Positions 54,726 to 63,221 of a stretch of 64,000 bases of DNA are shown piece after piece; the first letter of the stretch is position 1; each line of letters starts with the position of its first letter. A program made the translations under genes and the position numbers. The notes under the pieces were generated by a model. The model worked only from the letters and a program-made list of their open reading frames with translations. It was not told where the DNA came from and made no database searches. Source of the DNA: Clostridium_AD sp937920395 (lineage in GTDB: Bacteria > Bacillota > Clostridia > Clostridiales > Clostridiaceae); NCBI GenBank assembly GCA_052274345.1, contig DAVZGP010000011.1, positions 1 to 64,000 of the forward strand, in the 5' to 3' direction.

Positions 54726-55056
54726 TTAAGATACTCCTTTATTCCCTTTTATTAGTTGCTTTCAATTTATATTATATTTTGTCTTATTTATACCAGCATA
54801 ATAAGTTATTTTTCGACTATTTCATTATAGCAAATTTTTTAACTTATTTCTATGTAATTACTCTTAAAAAGCTTAATCATTATATGCATAAATTAATTTT
54901 ATACTTATAATTCCTATTTAAGCTAAAAACAAGTATAACATAAAGCTTAGTTTTTATAATTTACTATAATGCACCAAGTATAACAAAAATGGTGTATAAT
55001 ATTAATGCATCTAATAATATTATATCCTAAATAGAAAGTTTGGCGGTGAAAAATAA
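54726..55056. other. AT-rich divergent promoter region
   Basis: This interval lies between the AI-2E gene and the glutaredoxin. I see a TATAAT at 54995-55000 oriented for the glutaredoxin, and the AI-2E promoter should lie in the left half. No stable RNA, riboswitch or ORF is visible. Nothing else was found. Confidence 0.55.
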
Positions 55057-55317
55057 ATGAAACCAATAATTATGTTTGTAACTGAATGGTGTCCATATTG
55101 TAAAAAAGCACTTGGTTGGATGGAAAATATAAAAAAACAAAATCCAGAATACGCTAATATTGAAATTAAAATAATTGATGAAGAACTAGAACCCGATATA
55201 GCAAAGCAATATAACTATTATTATGTACCTACCTATTATGTCGATGGAATTAAAGTTCATGAAGGTGTTACCTCTAAAAATATTATTAACGGAATATTTG
55301 AAAAGGCTTTTAAATGA
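55057..55317 (+). CDS. Glutaredoxin/thioredoxin-like small disulfide reductase
   Basis: An 86-residue thioredoxin-fold protein with a CPYC active site (VTEWCPYCKKALGWM), the glutaredoxin type. The conserved cis-Pro segment YYVPTYYVDGIKVHEG follows. Clostridia usually lack glutathione, so its reductant is probably a thioredoxin reductase or another thiol. It is on its own transcription unit with a weak hairpin after it (55346-55372). Length and residues are intact. Confidence 0.9.
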   Translation: MKPIIMFVTEWCPYCKKALGWMENIKKQNPEYANIEIKIIDEELEPDIAKQYNYYYVPTYYVDGIKVHEGVTSKNIINGIFEKAFK

Positions 55318-55345
55318 TTTTTTTCACTATAGCAAAAAAAGAATT

Positions 55346-55372
55346 AGGAAGATGATTCTAAATTATCTTCTT
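55346..55372. terminator. Weak terminator between glutaredoxin and coiled-coil genes
   Basis: GGAAGAT (55347-55353) and ATCTTCTT (55365-55372) form a short stem with an 11-nt loop, followed by ACACTTTTT. It can act for the plus-strand glutaredoxin gene and, less well, for the convergent coiled-coil gene. Confidence 0.5.
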
Positions 55373-55391
55373 ACACTTTTTATATTTGATT

Positions 55392-56102
55392 CTAACTTGA
55401 TATAGTTTCAATTCTAACTTTGTTTTCCAATTTTTTATAATTAATCACTCTTTTAATCTTTATAATTGATAAATCATTATTTTTCAACATACTTAAGTTG
55501 CTTTTTCTAATTTCAGATAATGTCGATTTATAAATTGATATTTTCTTGTTATATCTATCTATACTATTATTAAAATCATGCTCTTTTTTTCGTATTTTAT
55601 TTTTTCTTTCATTACATTGTTTTATTTTTACTTTTATACATAGTTCATTAGAATAATTTTGATAAACCTTCTTGTATTTTTTTACAATTAATTTTTTAAT
55701 AAATTTAAATTTTTCTCTACTGATAAATATTTCGAGATCTTCATTTAATATTCTACATTGTTGCTTCTCTTCAAGTATATTGCATTCTAATCCCTTTAAA
55801 TGTGATCTTAATGTTTTAATATTTTCCTTAGCCGCTTTAATTTTATCTCCTAGATCTATCTTATCTCTTTTATTATTATTAATTCTAAATTTATTTATAT
55901 TTATACTTTCAATGAGCTCCTTTTTACTTAACTCTAAAGACTCCCACATAAAGTTTTGTATCTTAAATAGTTTGCATATGTCTATTCTAGAATAAGTTAA
56001 ATTTACGAGTAATTCTTTGTGTTTTTCTATAATCGAATTACTTAATTCAAATTCTTTTATAATACAACTGAATACAATATTCTCTTTTAATGTAAAAGTC
56101 AT
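55392..56102 (-). CDS. Coiled-coil orphan protein
   Basis: A 236-residue lysine- and asparagine-rich protein with no homologue I can name. The span from about residue 70 to 215 is mostly helix with many Lys, Glu and Ile/Leu at heptad-like spacing (KIKAAKENIKTLRSHL, KKYKKVYQNYSNELC), so a long coiled coil is likely. It has three cysteines spread out, no signal peptide and no membrane helix. The ATG has an AGGGGGCT-like site. A 23-residue peptide gene lies divergently beyond it. Function is unknown. Confidence 0.6.
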   Translation of the reverse strand: MTFTLKENIVFSCIIKEFELSNSIIEKHKELLVNLTYSRIDICKLFKIQNFMWESLELSKKELIESININKFRINNNKRDKIDLGDKIKAAKENIKTLRSHLKGLECNILEEKQQCRILNEDLEIFISREKFKFIKKLIVKKYKKVYQNYSNELCIKVKIKQCNERKNKIRKKEHDFNNSIDRYNKKISIYKSTLSEIRKSNLSMLKNNDLSIIKIKRVINYKKLENKVRIETISS

Positions 56103-56231
56103 CAGTTACAGCCCCCTTGATTTAATTATAATTTTTTTATTTTTTAATTATGCATACCTTTATAATCATGGGATATACTACTATTGTAGTCGACAAACAA
56201 ACATTAAACTTATAGTAGGGAGATGTTAGTT

Positions 56232-56303
56232 ATGTTAAATAATAAATTATTTGTAATTTTAGGCGCAAGCAGTATTGCTGGGGCTAAAAACGGTGACTAC
56301 TAA
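56232..56303 (+). CDS. Small 23-residue peptide
   Basis: A short ORF with a good AGGGAG site 9 nt before the ATG. The peptide is MLNNKLFVILGASSIAGAKN plus GDY. A short hydrophobic core (LFVILGASSIAGA) could insert in a membrane. It sits alone between divergent and convergent genes and is followed by three hairpins, ending with a strong terminator at 56364-56398, so it looks like its own transcription unit. A TGTCGAC sequence on the minus strand upstream (near 56191) differs from a Spo0A box (TGTCGAA) by one base. No homologue is recognised. Confidence 0.5.
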   Translation: MLNNKLFVILGASSIAGAKNGDY

Positions 56304-56308
56304 CTAAT

Positions 56309-56398
56309 TCTGTATGAAAATTAAAATACAGAATAGTAAATTCATATATTAATATGAATTAGTAAAGCCAATGATTATTGTAAATAATCATTGGCTTT
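56309..56398. terminator. Hairpin cluster and strong bidirectional terminator
   Basis: Three stems follow the small peptide gene: TTCTGTAT/ATACAGAA, then an AATTCATAT/ATATGAATT palindrome, and last AAAGCCAATGATTATT (56364-56379) paired with AATAATCATTGGCTTT (56383-56398). The last one is perfect and has A/T flanks on both sides, so it also ends the helicase gene. Confidence 0.85.
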
Positions 56399-56418
56399 AT
56401 GCTTTTATCCTATATTAT

Positions 56419-57693
56419 TTATCTTGTAGTTCTCGTATTTTTATGAAAATTTTGACCTTGCTGATTTCTTCCATTTCTTTTAGCATAACCATTAGAACGA
56501 GACTTTCCAGTAGGATTCTTTTTAACATTATCCTTATTTACTATTGTTACCACATTACTTGCAGGATAAGGATGATCCTCTATTACTGGTATTGATTTAG
56601 ATATAACCTTTTCAATATCCTTAAGAAAAGGTTTTTCTTCTACATCACAAAACGATAATGCAACTCCGCCTAGTCCTGCTCTACCAGTTCTGCCTATTCT
56701 ATGAACATAAGTTTCTGGAATATTAGGTAAGTCAAAATTAATTACATGAGATAATTCATCAACATCTATTCCTCTTGCTGCTATATCAGTCGCAACTAAT
56801 ACTCTTGTTATTCCTTGTTTAAAATTATTTAATGCAAGTTGCCTAGCACTCTGTGATTTATTACCATGAATAGCTTGAGCCTCTATTCCTTCATTATTTA
56901 AGTCCTTAGTTATTTTATTAGCTCCATGTTTCGTTCTTGAAAATACCAAAGCAGAAACTATAGATTTGTCTTTTAGTAAATGAATAAGCAATGATTTTTT
57001 ATCTTTTTTATCTACAAAATATACTGCTTGCTCAATAAGTTCTATAGTTGATGAAACAGGTGTTACTGCTACTTTAACTGGATTCACAAGAATATTATCC
57101 ACAAGCTTTGAAATTTCATTAGGCATAGTTGCTGAGAATAACATAGTTTGCCTAATCTTAGGTAATTGTGCTATTATTTTTTTTACATCACGTAAAAATC
57201 CCATATCTAGCATACGGTCTGCCTCATCAAGTACAAACATCTCAACATGATGTATGTTTATGAATCTCTGCTGCATAAGATCAAGTAATCTACCAGTAGT
57301 TGCAATTAAAATATCTACTCCATCTTTTAACGCGTCAGTTTGTCTTTTTTGTGATACTCCTCCAAAAATTACGGTACTAGTAAGATTCATATACTTACCA
57401 TATGATTCAAAACTTTCTCCAATTTGAATTGCAAGTTCTCTAGTAGGTGCGAGTATTAAAGCCTTTATATTTTTAGGTCCTTTTATAACCTTTTGTTTCC
57501 CACAAAGAGTTTGTAGTATAGGAATAGCAAATGCTGCCGTCTTTCCAGTACCTGTTTGAGCACAACCTAGAAAATCCTTACCTTCTAATATACTAGGAAT
57601 TGAGGCCTCTTGTATAGGAGTAGGTTCCACATATCCCTGATCTTTTAATGCTTTTTTTATTGGTGTAATGAGATTTAAATCTTCGAATAACAT
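56419..57693 (-). CDS. DEAD-box RNA helicase (RhlE/CshA-like)
   Basis: A 424-residue ATP-dependent RNA helicase. The Q motif (PTPIQEASIP), Walker A AQTGTGKT, DEAD (VLDEADRMLDMG), SAT and HRIGRTGRAG motifs are all intact. A basic, Gly/Asn-rich C-terminal tail (KSRSNGYAKRNGRNQQGQN) is typical of RNA-chaperone type DEAD proteins used in ribosome assembly and cold adaptation. The ATG follows a GGAG site. A leader of about 300 nt or more lies upstream, which fits cold-shock regulation but is not proof. Confidence 0.93.
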   Translation of the reverse strand: MLFEDLNLITPIKKALKDQGYVEPTPIQEASIPSILEGKDFLGCAQTGTGKTAAFAIPILQTLCGKQKVIKGPKNIKALILAPTRELAIQIGESFESYGKYMNLTSTVIFGGVSQKRQTDALKDGVDILIATTGRLLDLMQQRFINIHHVEMFVLDEADRMLDMGFLRDVKKIIAQLPKIRQTMLFSATMPNEISKLVDNILVNPVKVAVTPVSSTIELIEQAVYFVDKKDKKSLLIHLLKDKSIVSALVFSRTKHGANKITKDLNNEGIEAQAIHGNKSQSARQLALNNFKQGITRVLVATDIAARGIDVDELSHVINFDLPNIPETYVHRIGRTGRAGLGGVALSFCDVEEKPFLKDIEKVISKSIPVIEDHPYPASNVVTIVNKDNVKKNPTGKSRSNGYAKRNGRNQQGQNFHKNTRTTR

Positions 57694-58150
57694 TTTTTCT
57701 CCTTTGGAAGTGGCTGTCTTGAACTTTAAATGTCACAAATCACTAATATCCTGTTATGAATCTTCTTGAAAATTGGAAACAACAACTTTCTTCCATGATT
57801 ATATTGCATCTAAGAAACCACCCTTTATTAGCGATATGAGTATATTTAGGCTGATTAATTTTCATTTAGCTCTGACTTTATAAGGTCTTTGATATATAAA
57901 TAAATGTGTTTCACTTTTATCAACTTTGATTTTACAATTTTATAATTTAAATGTTCGTAACACTCATATTTTTTAATTATAACATATTTCTAGTCTTCTA
58001 GCTATTGTTGTAGTTTTTACATCTCAATAATAAAGAATATTATAAGTTATTTTATTTTTTTCATATACTTAATTTATTGTGAATATAAATGATGAATAAC
58101 CATAAACTACAGCTATAAAATATATTTTGTATACAAAAGGAGACCTTTTT
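57694..58150. other. Long leader of the helicase and divergent promoter region
   Basis: The gap of 457 bp holds the helicase leader on the minus strand and the SDR promoter on the plus strand. A TATAAT for the helicase lies near 57980, so the leader would be about 280 nt. I see a GGGTGG-like motif at about 57818-57823, but no antiterminator or specifier as in a T-box. No known riboswitch is recognised. Confidence 0.5.
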
Positions 58151-59020
58151 ATGAATGAAAGTTTTAATTTTCCAATGAGTGTACCTAATCAACACCAAGC
58201 TAAGCAACCAGGTTTTGAAACGCTAATGAACCCCAGACCTATTTTTGAAGATCCAAATTGCATAGGTTCTGGAAAGTTAATTAACAAAGTTGCCCTAATC
58301 ACAGGTGGGGATAGTGGAATTGGAAGAGCAGTTGCTCTTGCATATGCAAGAGAGGGCGCTGATATAGCCATAGTATATCTTAACGAACACGAAGATGCGA
58401 CAGAGACTAAAAAACTTGTTGAAACAAAGGGTAGAAAGTGTATTTTGATTGCTGGAGATATTGGTGATGATACTTTTTGTGTAAATGCTGTCAGTAAAAC
58501 AATAAAGGAATTAAGTAACATAGATATTCTTATAAATAATGCCGGAGAACAACATCCTCAAAACAGTATTGAAGATATTACAAAAGATCAACTAGAGAGA
58601 ACTTTTAAAACCAATATTTTTGGAATGTTTTACATGGTTAAAGCAACACTACCTTATTTAAAAGAAGGTTCTACAATTATAAATACTTCCTCTGTCACTG
58701 CCTACAAAGGACATAAATCTTTAATTGATTACTCATCGACTAAGGGAGCAATAGTTACATTTACTCGTTCGCTTGCTCTTTCCCTCGCAAATAGAAAAAT
58801 ACGAGTTAATGCAGTAGCCCCTGGTCCCATATGGACACCACTCATACCGTCTTCATTTAGTGAAAATGAAGTTGGACAATTTGGAATCAATACTCCTATG
58901 GGAAGGCCTGGTCAACCAGTTGAACTTGCTGAAACCTATGTGTTTTTAGCGTCAAGTGGTGCATCTTATATAAGTGGTGAAACAATTCATGTTAATGGCT
59001 GTACAGTTATAAATGGATAA
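58151..59020 (+). CDS. Short-chain dehydrogenase/reductase (YghA-like)
   Basis: A 289-residue NAD(P)-dependent oxidoreductase. The cofactor motif is LITGGDSGIGRAVALAYA (Gly-x3-Gly-x-Gly type), with NNAG and the active-site YSSTKGA (Tyr-x3-Lys) following. The N-terminal PNQHQAKQPGFETLMNPRP extension is typical of the YghA/YhdF group related to glucose and general-stress dehydrogenases. The ATG at 58151 follows AAAGGAGA. Substrate is unknown. It is monocistronic, ended by the 52-bp palindrome. Confidence 0.9.
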   Translation: MNESFNFPMSVPNQHQAKQPGFETLMNPRPIFEDPNCIGSGKLINKVALITGGDSGIGRAVALAYAREGADIAIVYLNEHEDATETKKLVETKGRKCILIAGDIGDDTFCVNAVSKTIKELSNIDILINNAGEQHPQNSIEDITKDQLERTFKTNIFGMFYMVKATLPYLKEGSTIINTSSVTAYKGHKSLIDYSSTKGAIVTFTRSLALSLANRKIRVNAVAPGPIWTPLIPSSFSENEVGQFGINTPMGRPGQPVELAETYVFLASSGASYISGETIHVNGCTVING

Positions 59021-59073
59021 TATAACTTACTGAGCCATTAACATAATTTATATTTTTTTAGTTTTAAAATAGT

Positions 59074-59125
59074 AAATAACATAATAATAGGCAGCAAAGC
59101 TTTGCTGCCTATTATTATGTTATTT
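59074..59125. terminator. 52-bp perfect palindrome, terminator of the SDR gene
   Basis: The arms 59074-59099 and 59100-59125 are exact reverse complements with an AGCT centre. The GC part (TAGGCAGCAAAG) is flanked by A/T runs. It lies 54 bp after the SDR stop and can end transcription in either direction. Confidence 0.85.
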
Positions 59126-59329
59126 GAAATTATATTTACTTAATTATGTATTAATACATATAAACATATTTTTTATATTTTAGGAAATTACATATAATTT
59201 TTGTTAATATATCCACACATATAATAATAGTTCATAGGCAATTATATATAGCAAAAGTATTATTAAAATTGATTTGATTTTTGTGAATTTATAATATCAA
59301 TATTACTGAATAAGGAGGAAATTTTTATC

Positions 59330-60265
59330 ATGAGAAAAATGTTTATTGTTACACTTATTGTAAGTTTACTTCTTAATATAGGAAATATAACAATAGCCTC
59401 CCCTGTAAATGATACAAAAAAACAGGAAACCAACAATATATATGATGTAACGATGAAACAAGATATTTTATGTTTAATGATTGCTTATCCTGAATATATT
59501 AAAAACATAGAAAAAAATAATGGGTATGTATATCTAAATATGAAATCAGGTAAAAAAATATGCTATGATGACAAAAGAATAAAAAGCGTTCAAGAAAAGC
59601 TGATAAACCCAGATCTTCAAGATACTTTAGATCAAATTTATCCACTTTCACCTATTAAAAACATTATGGCAGCAGATTTAGATCCTGGACGTTATAGGAC
59701 CTATGGATTATTGTCTGAAGTTTATGGTACATCGAAACAAGGTATAGAAAAAAATCTTACAAAAGTAAATGTTTTTTACAATAATTATCAATTTAACAAG
59801 AGTAATAATGCATCCGCTTCTTTACAAAAGGTTATGGAGGAAATAAGACCTCTAATAAAAACGGATCAAAATTTAAGAAAATGTCTCTTGCCTTGTAGTG
59901 GGACCTTTAATTATAGAGTAATTTCAGGTACTAATAGATTAAGTCCACATTCTTATGGAATTGCTATTGATCTTGCTAGTGATAAACGAGACTATTGGAA
60001 ATGGGCTACAAAGGAATCAGGAGAAAAAAGATTAGTATCATATTCAAATGAACTTGTAAAAGTTTTCGAACAAAACAATTTTGTTTGGGGAGGTAAATGG
60101 TCCCACTTCGATATATTACATTTTGAGTATAGACCTGAAATAATATTAAAAGCCCGCTATTTTTCAAAGAGCATTGATTTTAAAAAAGCATGGTATGATG
60201 GCAGTCCTATAAAAGAAGCATCTGTAAAACATTCGATAGATAAGATCGATGCATTAATAAAATAA
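59330..60265 (+). CDS. M15-family D-Ala-D-Ala carboxypeptidase-like secreted peptidase
   Basis: A 311-residue exported zinc peptidase. A signal peptide (residues 1-23, SLLLNIGNITIASP) precedes an N-terminal domain of unknown function. The M15 core follows: PHSYGIAIDLASD supplies the first His and Asp, and HFDILHFEYRPE supplies the later His-x-x and catalytic Glu. Relatives such as VanY and CwlK cut peptidoglycan stem peptides. The ATG has an AGGAGG site. It is followed 15 bp on by an amidase-domain gene, so the pair may remodel the cell wall together. Confidence 0.88.
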   Translation: MRKMFIVTLIVSLLLNIGNITIASPVNDTKKQETNNIYDVTMKQDILCLMIAYPEYIKNIEKNNGYVYLNMKSGKKICYDDKRIKSVQEKLINPDLQDTLDQIYPLSPIKNIMAADLDPGRYRTYGLLSEVYGTSKQGIEKNLTKVNVFYNNYQFNKSNNASASLQKVMEEIRPLIKTDQNLRKCLLPCSGTFNYRVISGTNRLSPHSYGIAIDLASDKRDYWKWATKESGEKRLVSYSNELVKVFEQNNFVWGGKWSHFDILHFEYRPEIILKARYFSKSIDFKKAWYDGSPIKEASVKHSIDKIDALIK

Positions 60266-60280
60266 TAGGAGTATGATATT

Positions 60281-61396
60281 ATGAATTTAAGTAAAAATAA
60301 AAAAACATCATCATTTAAACATAAATTATTTATATTGGTCATATTTCTTTTGTCAATGCAAGTATACATTATTAGTTATGCAGATACTATTACTGATGAA
60401 TCAAAAAAGGAAGTAACAAGTTATATAGAACAAATTTTTCAAAGCAGAAATAGAGCCATATTGAACGGAAATTTAAAATTAATAAAATCTTTTTATAATA
60501 TGGACACAAAATACGGCACTTGGGCCTATGAATATGAAAAGAAAAAGATGGATTACATTAATAATTGGGCAGAAAAACAAGGAATTAAATTTACAGATAT
60601 TATACCAACTTTAATTGTAAAAAGGATTAGACAAAACAATGACAATTTTTCAATATATTTATTGTGTTCAACTGAATATAAATATATATATGAAGATCAA
60701 CCTAAATTTGTTAACTCATCAAAGATTGGAACATATCATAACTTACAACTTATGAGTAAAGACGGTTCGTGGGTAATTTCTAAAGAATGGTACAAAGATC
60801 CTTTCGCAAATTCTTTAGACTTAGGTAATATAAAAGCAGATTCCATAAAAGAATATATAATATCTCAAACCCCAAGAGACCTATCTACAATAGATCAAAG
60901 ACGATTGAATGCAGTAGAATATGCAGACAGATATTGTGGTGCAGCAAGCGATGCAAAATACAAATATAAATATAATAGACTTTATCGTGATTATAATCCT
61001 CAAGGTGGAGATTGCGCAAACTTTGCATCACAAATTTTGTTTGAAGGTGGACATTTCAGAAAAAATTCTGCATGGAATTCAGACAAAAATGGTGCAACAA
61101 AAGCTTGGCTTAATGCTGATAGCTTCAAAAGATATATAACCTATAGTGGCAGAGCTTCAGTAATTTCCTATGGTAATTATGACAAAGTATATAAAGCTAG
61201 TTATAAATTGCTGCCAGGTGATATAGTTGCTTATGAAAAGAAAAATGACATCACTCACATTTCTGTTGTAACTGGAGCTGATTCAAAAGGATATTCTTTG
61301 GTAAGTTGTCATAATTCTGATAGAAGTAAAGTACCTTGGGATCTTGGATGGAGTGATAAAAACATTAAATTTTGGTTAATTAGAGTCCATTTTTAA
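60281..61396 (+). CDS. Secreted amidase-domain protein (PF12671-type)
   Basis: A 371-residue exported protein. An N-terminal hydrophobic segment (KLFILVIFLLSMQVYIISYA, residues 16-35) is a signal peptide or anchor. The C-terminal part, from about residue 205, has NPQGGDCANFASQILFEGG, then a HISVVTG and a NSDRSKVPW region: a Cys-His amidase fold of the PF12671 type. It probably cuts peptidoglycan. It sits 15 bp after the M15 peptidase, and a small coiled-coil gene follows. The target bond is not known. Confidence 0.85.
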   Translation: MNLSKNKKTSSFKHKLFILVIFLLSMQVYIISYADTITDESKKEVTSYIEQIFQSRNRAILNGNLKLIKSFYNMDTKYGTWAYEYEKKKMDYINNWAEKQGIKFTDIIPTLIVKRIRQNNDNFSIYLLCSTEYKYIYEDQPKFVNSSKIGTYHNLQLMSKDGSWVISKEWYKDPFANSLDLGNIKADSIKEYIISQTPRDLSTIDQRRLNAVEYADRYCGAASDAKYKYKYNRLYRDYNPQGGDCANFASQILFEGGHFRKNSAWNSDKNGATKAWLNADSFKRYITYSGRASVISYGNYDKVYKASYKLLPGDIVAYEKKNDITHISVVTGADSKGYSLVSCHNSDRSKVPWDLGWSDKNIKFWLIRVHF

Positions 61397-61439
61397 TGGA
61401 AGTTATTTTATTGAAAAATTATAAGGAGATGAAATTTAT

Positions 61440-61739
61440 ATGAAAACAGAAGAACAAATTAAATCAGAGGTAACAAGACAAGTTATTGACAGTATGAAAA
61501 CATCTTTAAATGAAGAATTAACTGAGGTTGAGAAAGAATTTGAAGAAACCTATAAAAGCAAACTTGAACAAGAAATACAATATACTTTAGAACTATCAGA
61601 GTCTGGGCTTTCGCACAATTCAAATAAAACAATAAAAGTTGAAAACAAAAAATTACTGCAACAATTAGAAAATATAAGAATCGATAAAATTAAAGTTGAG
61701 AACAAATTGAAAACGTTAAATGAATTTGAAAATATATAA
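61440..61739 (+). CDS. Small coiled-coil protein
   Basis: A 99-residue charged protein, nearly all helical, with long Glu/Lys runs in heptads (TEVEKEFEETYKSKLEQEIQ). It has no cysteine and no signal peptide. An AAGGAGATG site precedes the ATG. It is 43 bp after the amidase-domain gene and probably in the same transcript. I do not recognise the family. Confidence 0.6.
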   Translation: MKTEEQIKSEVTRQVIDSMKTSLNEELTEVEKEFEETYKSKLEQEIQYTLELSESGLSHNSNKTIKVENKKLLQQLENIRIDKIKVENKLKTLNEFENI

Positions 61740-61864
61740 TCTATTATCATCTTCACCTATTTATCACTAAAAATATATACACTTACTAATCAAAATGTGA
61801 ATTACATTCGTGCAAATAAGTTCAAACTAGTTACTTGTATGTAAAATATTACCTTTTACCGTGG

Positions 61865-61893
61865 TTGACTTATACTTTTTAATATATTATAAT
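61865..61893 (+). promoter_or_regulatory. Predicted sigma-A promoter of the Rrf2 paralogue
   Basis: -35 TTGACT (61865-61870) and consensus -10 TATAAT (61888-61893), 17 bp apart. Transcription should start near 61900, just before the palindrome at 61904-61928. Confidence 0.7.
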
Positions 61894-61903
61894 TTATTTT
61901 AGT

Positions 61904-61928
61904 AAATATATTGTAACACAATATATTT
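61904..61928. promoter_or_regulatory. Perfect palindrome in the Rrf2-paralogue start region
   Basis: AAATATATTGT (61904-61914), AAC, ACAATATATTT (61918-61928): 11-bp perfect arms and a 3-bp centre. It lies over the expected transcription start, the right place for a repressor operator. It could also be a 5' hairpin in the leader. Confidence 0.6.
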
Positions 61929-61962
61929 ATATTTTGTAATTGATAAGGAGAATTAACTTACC

Positions 61963-62409
61963 ATGAATATTTCTACTAAAGGAAGATACGGTTTAAGAGC
62001 AATGGTAGATATAGCAGTTCATTCATTTGGTGACTATATACCATTAAAAGTTATTGCAGAAAGACAATCAATTTCTGAAAATTATCTAGAACAAGTTTTT
62101 TCAATACTTAGAAAAGCTAAACTAGTAAAAAGTGCAAGAGGATCACAAGGTGGTTATACTCTATCAACAGAAGCATCAAAAATCACAGTTGGTGAAGTTT
62201 TAAGAATACTTGAAGGTGACTTAAATATTGCCGGTGATGATGATGGGGGCTCAGGTTTTAATAATAACATAAAAATTTGTATAGACACTATAGTATGGCA
62301 AGAAGTTAATAAACAAATTAATAAAGTTATGGATTCTGTAACTCTACAGGACCTTGTGGAAAAATATAAAAGTCTAAACTCAGAGTATACTTTAGACTTT
62401 ATAATATAA
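61963..62409 (+). CDS. Rrf2 family transcriptional regulator lacking the Fe-S cysteines
   Basis: A 148-residue IscR paralogue. The winged helix is nearly identical in key parts to the IscR at 19927-20367 (STKGRYGLRAMVDIAVH, SISENYLEQVF, SARGSQGGYTL). However, the cysteine cluster is replaced by GDDDGGSGFNNN, and only Cys106 remains, so a [2Fe-2S] cluster is not expected. It may sense another signal or act as a metal-independent repressor. A perfect palindrome lies at its promoter. It ends in a terminator (62408-62458). Confidence 0.88.
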   Translation: MNISTKGRYGLRAMVDIAVHSFGDYIPLKVIAERQSISENYLEQVFSILRKAKLVKSARGSQGGYTLSTEASKITVGEVLRILEGDLNIAGDDDGGSGFNNNIKICIDTIVWQEVNKQINKVMDSVTLQDLVEKYKSLNSEYTLDFII

Positions 62410-62458
62410 ATAAAGAATAATGACATCTGTATTATACAAATGTTATTATTCTTTATTT
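62408..62458 (+). terminator. Intrinsic terminator of the Rrf2 paralogue
   Basis: AAATAAAGAATAAT (62408-62421) pairs with ATTATTCTTTATTT (62445-62458), with an inner GACAT/ATGTT stem. The stop codon overlaps its start. T-rich flank on the right. Confidence 0.82.
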
Positions 62459-62671
62459 ATGTTTATTAACATTTTTTATTCAGTTTAAAGTTATATTTAT
62501 ATTTTTATTAAGCATTCTTGCAATTAAATTTACTTAATTCACAGGTAATCATGTATTAGGTAGAATTTTAGATTTATTTCAAGTAAATTATAATATATAT
62601 ATATAATTACTGTTATTAAGAGTAATATTAGAAATACAAACATTTATTCTTAAACAAAGGGAGGAATAGTT

Positions 62672-63151
62672 TTGGATGTAAATCAAATATCTCAATTATC
62701 AAAACTTATGGGTATTGGAAGCACACAATCGTCTGCAGGAGTTTCAGGAAGTGATTCTAGTACCGATTTTGAAGCTTTGCTTAACCAACTAGTAGATAGT
62801 TCACAAAAACAGTCTTCAAATAATGTTGTGTCAAGTGTTCCTAGCATAAGCGATAAAACTAGCGGACTCGATAGTATATCATTGCAATCTCAAAAGGCTC
62901 AACAACTTCAACAAATGGTCATGCAACAAATGATGCAGGTTATGACAACTCAAAATACAGACAGCAGTTCAAGTGCTGGTACAGATGGAAGTAGCGATAG
63001 TTCAGAGAGTCTCTTTCCAAGTACAAATAACAACAAAGACTTATCTCAATTAATACAGACTATAACGCAGCAACAAAACAGTACAAGTAGTAGCACTAAT
63101 ATTAATAATTCAGATTTAATAAACACTGTTCTAAATAATAGTACTTTATAA
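62672..63151 (+). CDS. Ser/Gln-rich hypothetical protein
   Basis: A 159-residue low-complexity protein beginning MDVNQISQLSKLMGIGS, rich in Ser, Asn and Gln, with a SQKAQQLQQMVMQQMMQVM helix in the middle. The start is a TTG with GGGAGG just before it. It resembles the linker-like N-terminal part of clostridial lytic transglycosylase genes, but no SLT domain follows here; I am not sure of this relation. No signal peptide. It ends before the terminator at 63178-63216. Confidence 0.5.
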   Translation: MDVNQISQLSKLMGIGSTQSSAGVSGSDSSTDFEALLNQLVDSSQKQSSNNVVSSVPSISDKTSGLDSISLQSQKAQQLQQMVMQQMMQVMTTQNTDSSSSAGTDGSSDSSESLFPSTNNNKDLSQLIQTITQQQNSTSSSTNINNSDLINTVLNNSTL

Positions 63152-63177
63152 ATTTAAATTTCAGAAGATTTTATCAA

Positions 63178-63216
63178 TAAATAAAAAGTGCCCATACTTT
63201 GGGTGCTTTTTATTTA
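63178..63216. terminator. Bidirectional intrinsic terminator
   Basis: AAATAAAAAG and GCCCA pair with TGGG and CTTTTTATTT around a TACT loop, with one mismatch. It is shared by the convergent genes at 62672-63151 and 63222-63641. Confidence 0.8.
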
Positions 63217-63221
63217 CTATT

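Noticed and set aside
57694..57830. GGGTGG sequence in the helicase leader read as a T-box
   Set aside because: The sequence is followed by TTTC, not ACCGCG; no specifier or terminator pair is present, and a helicase is not a T-box target.
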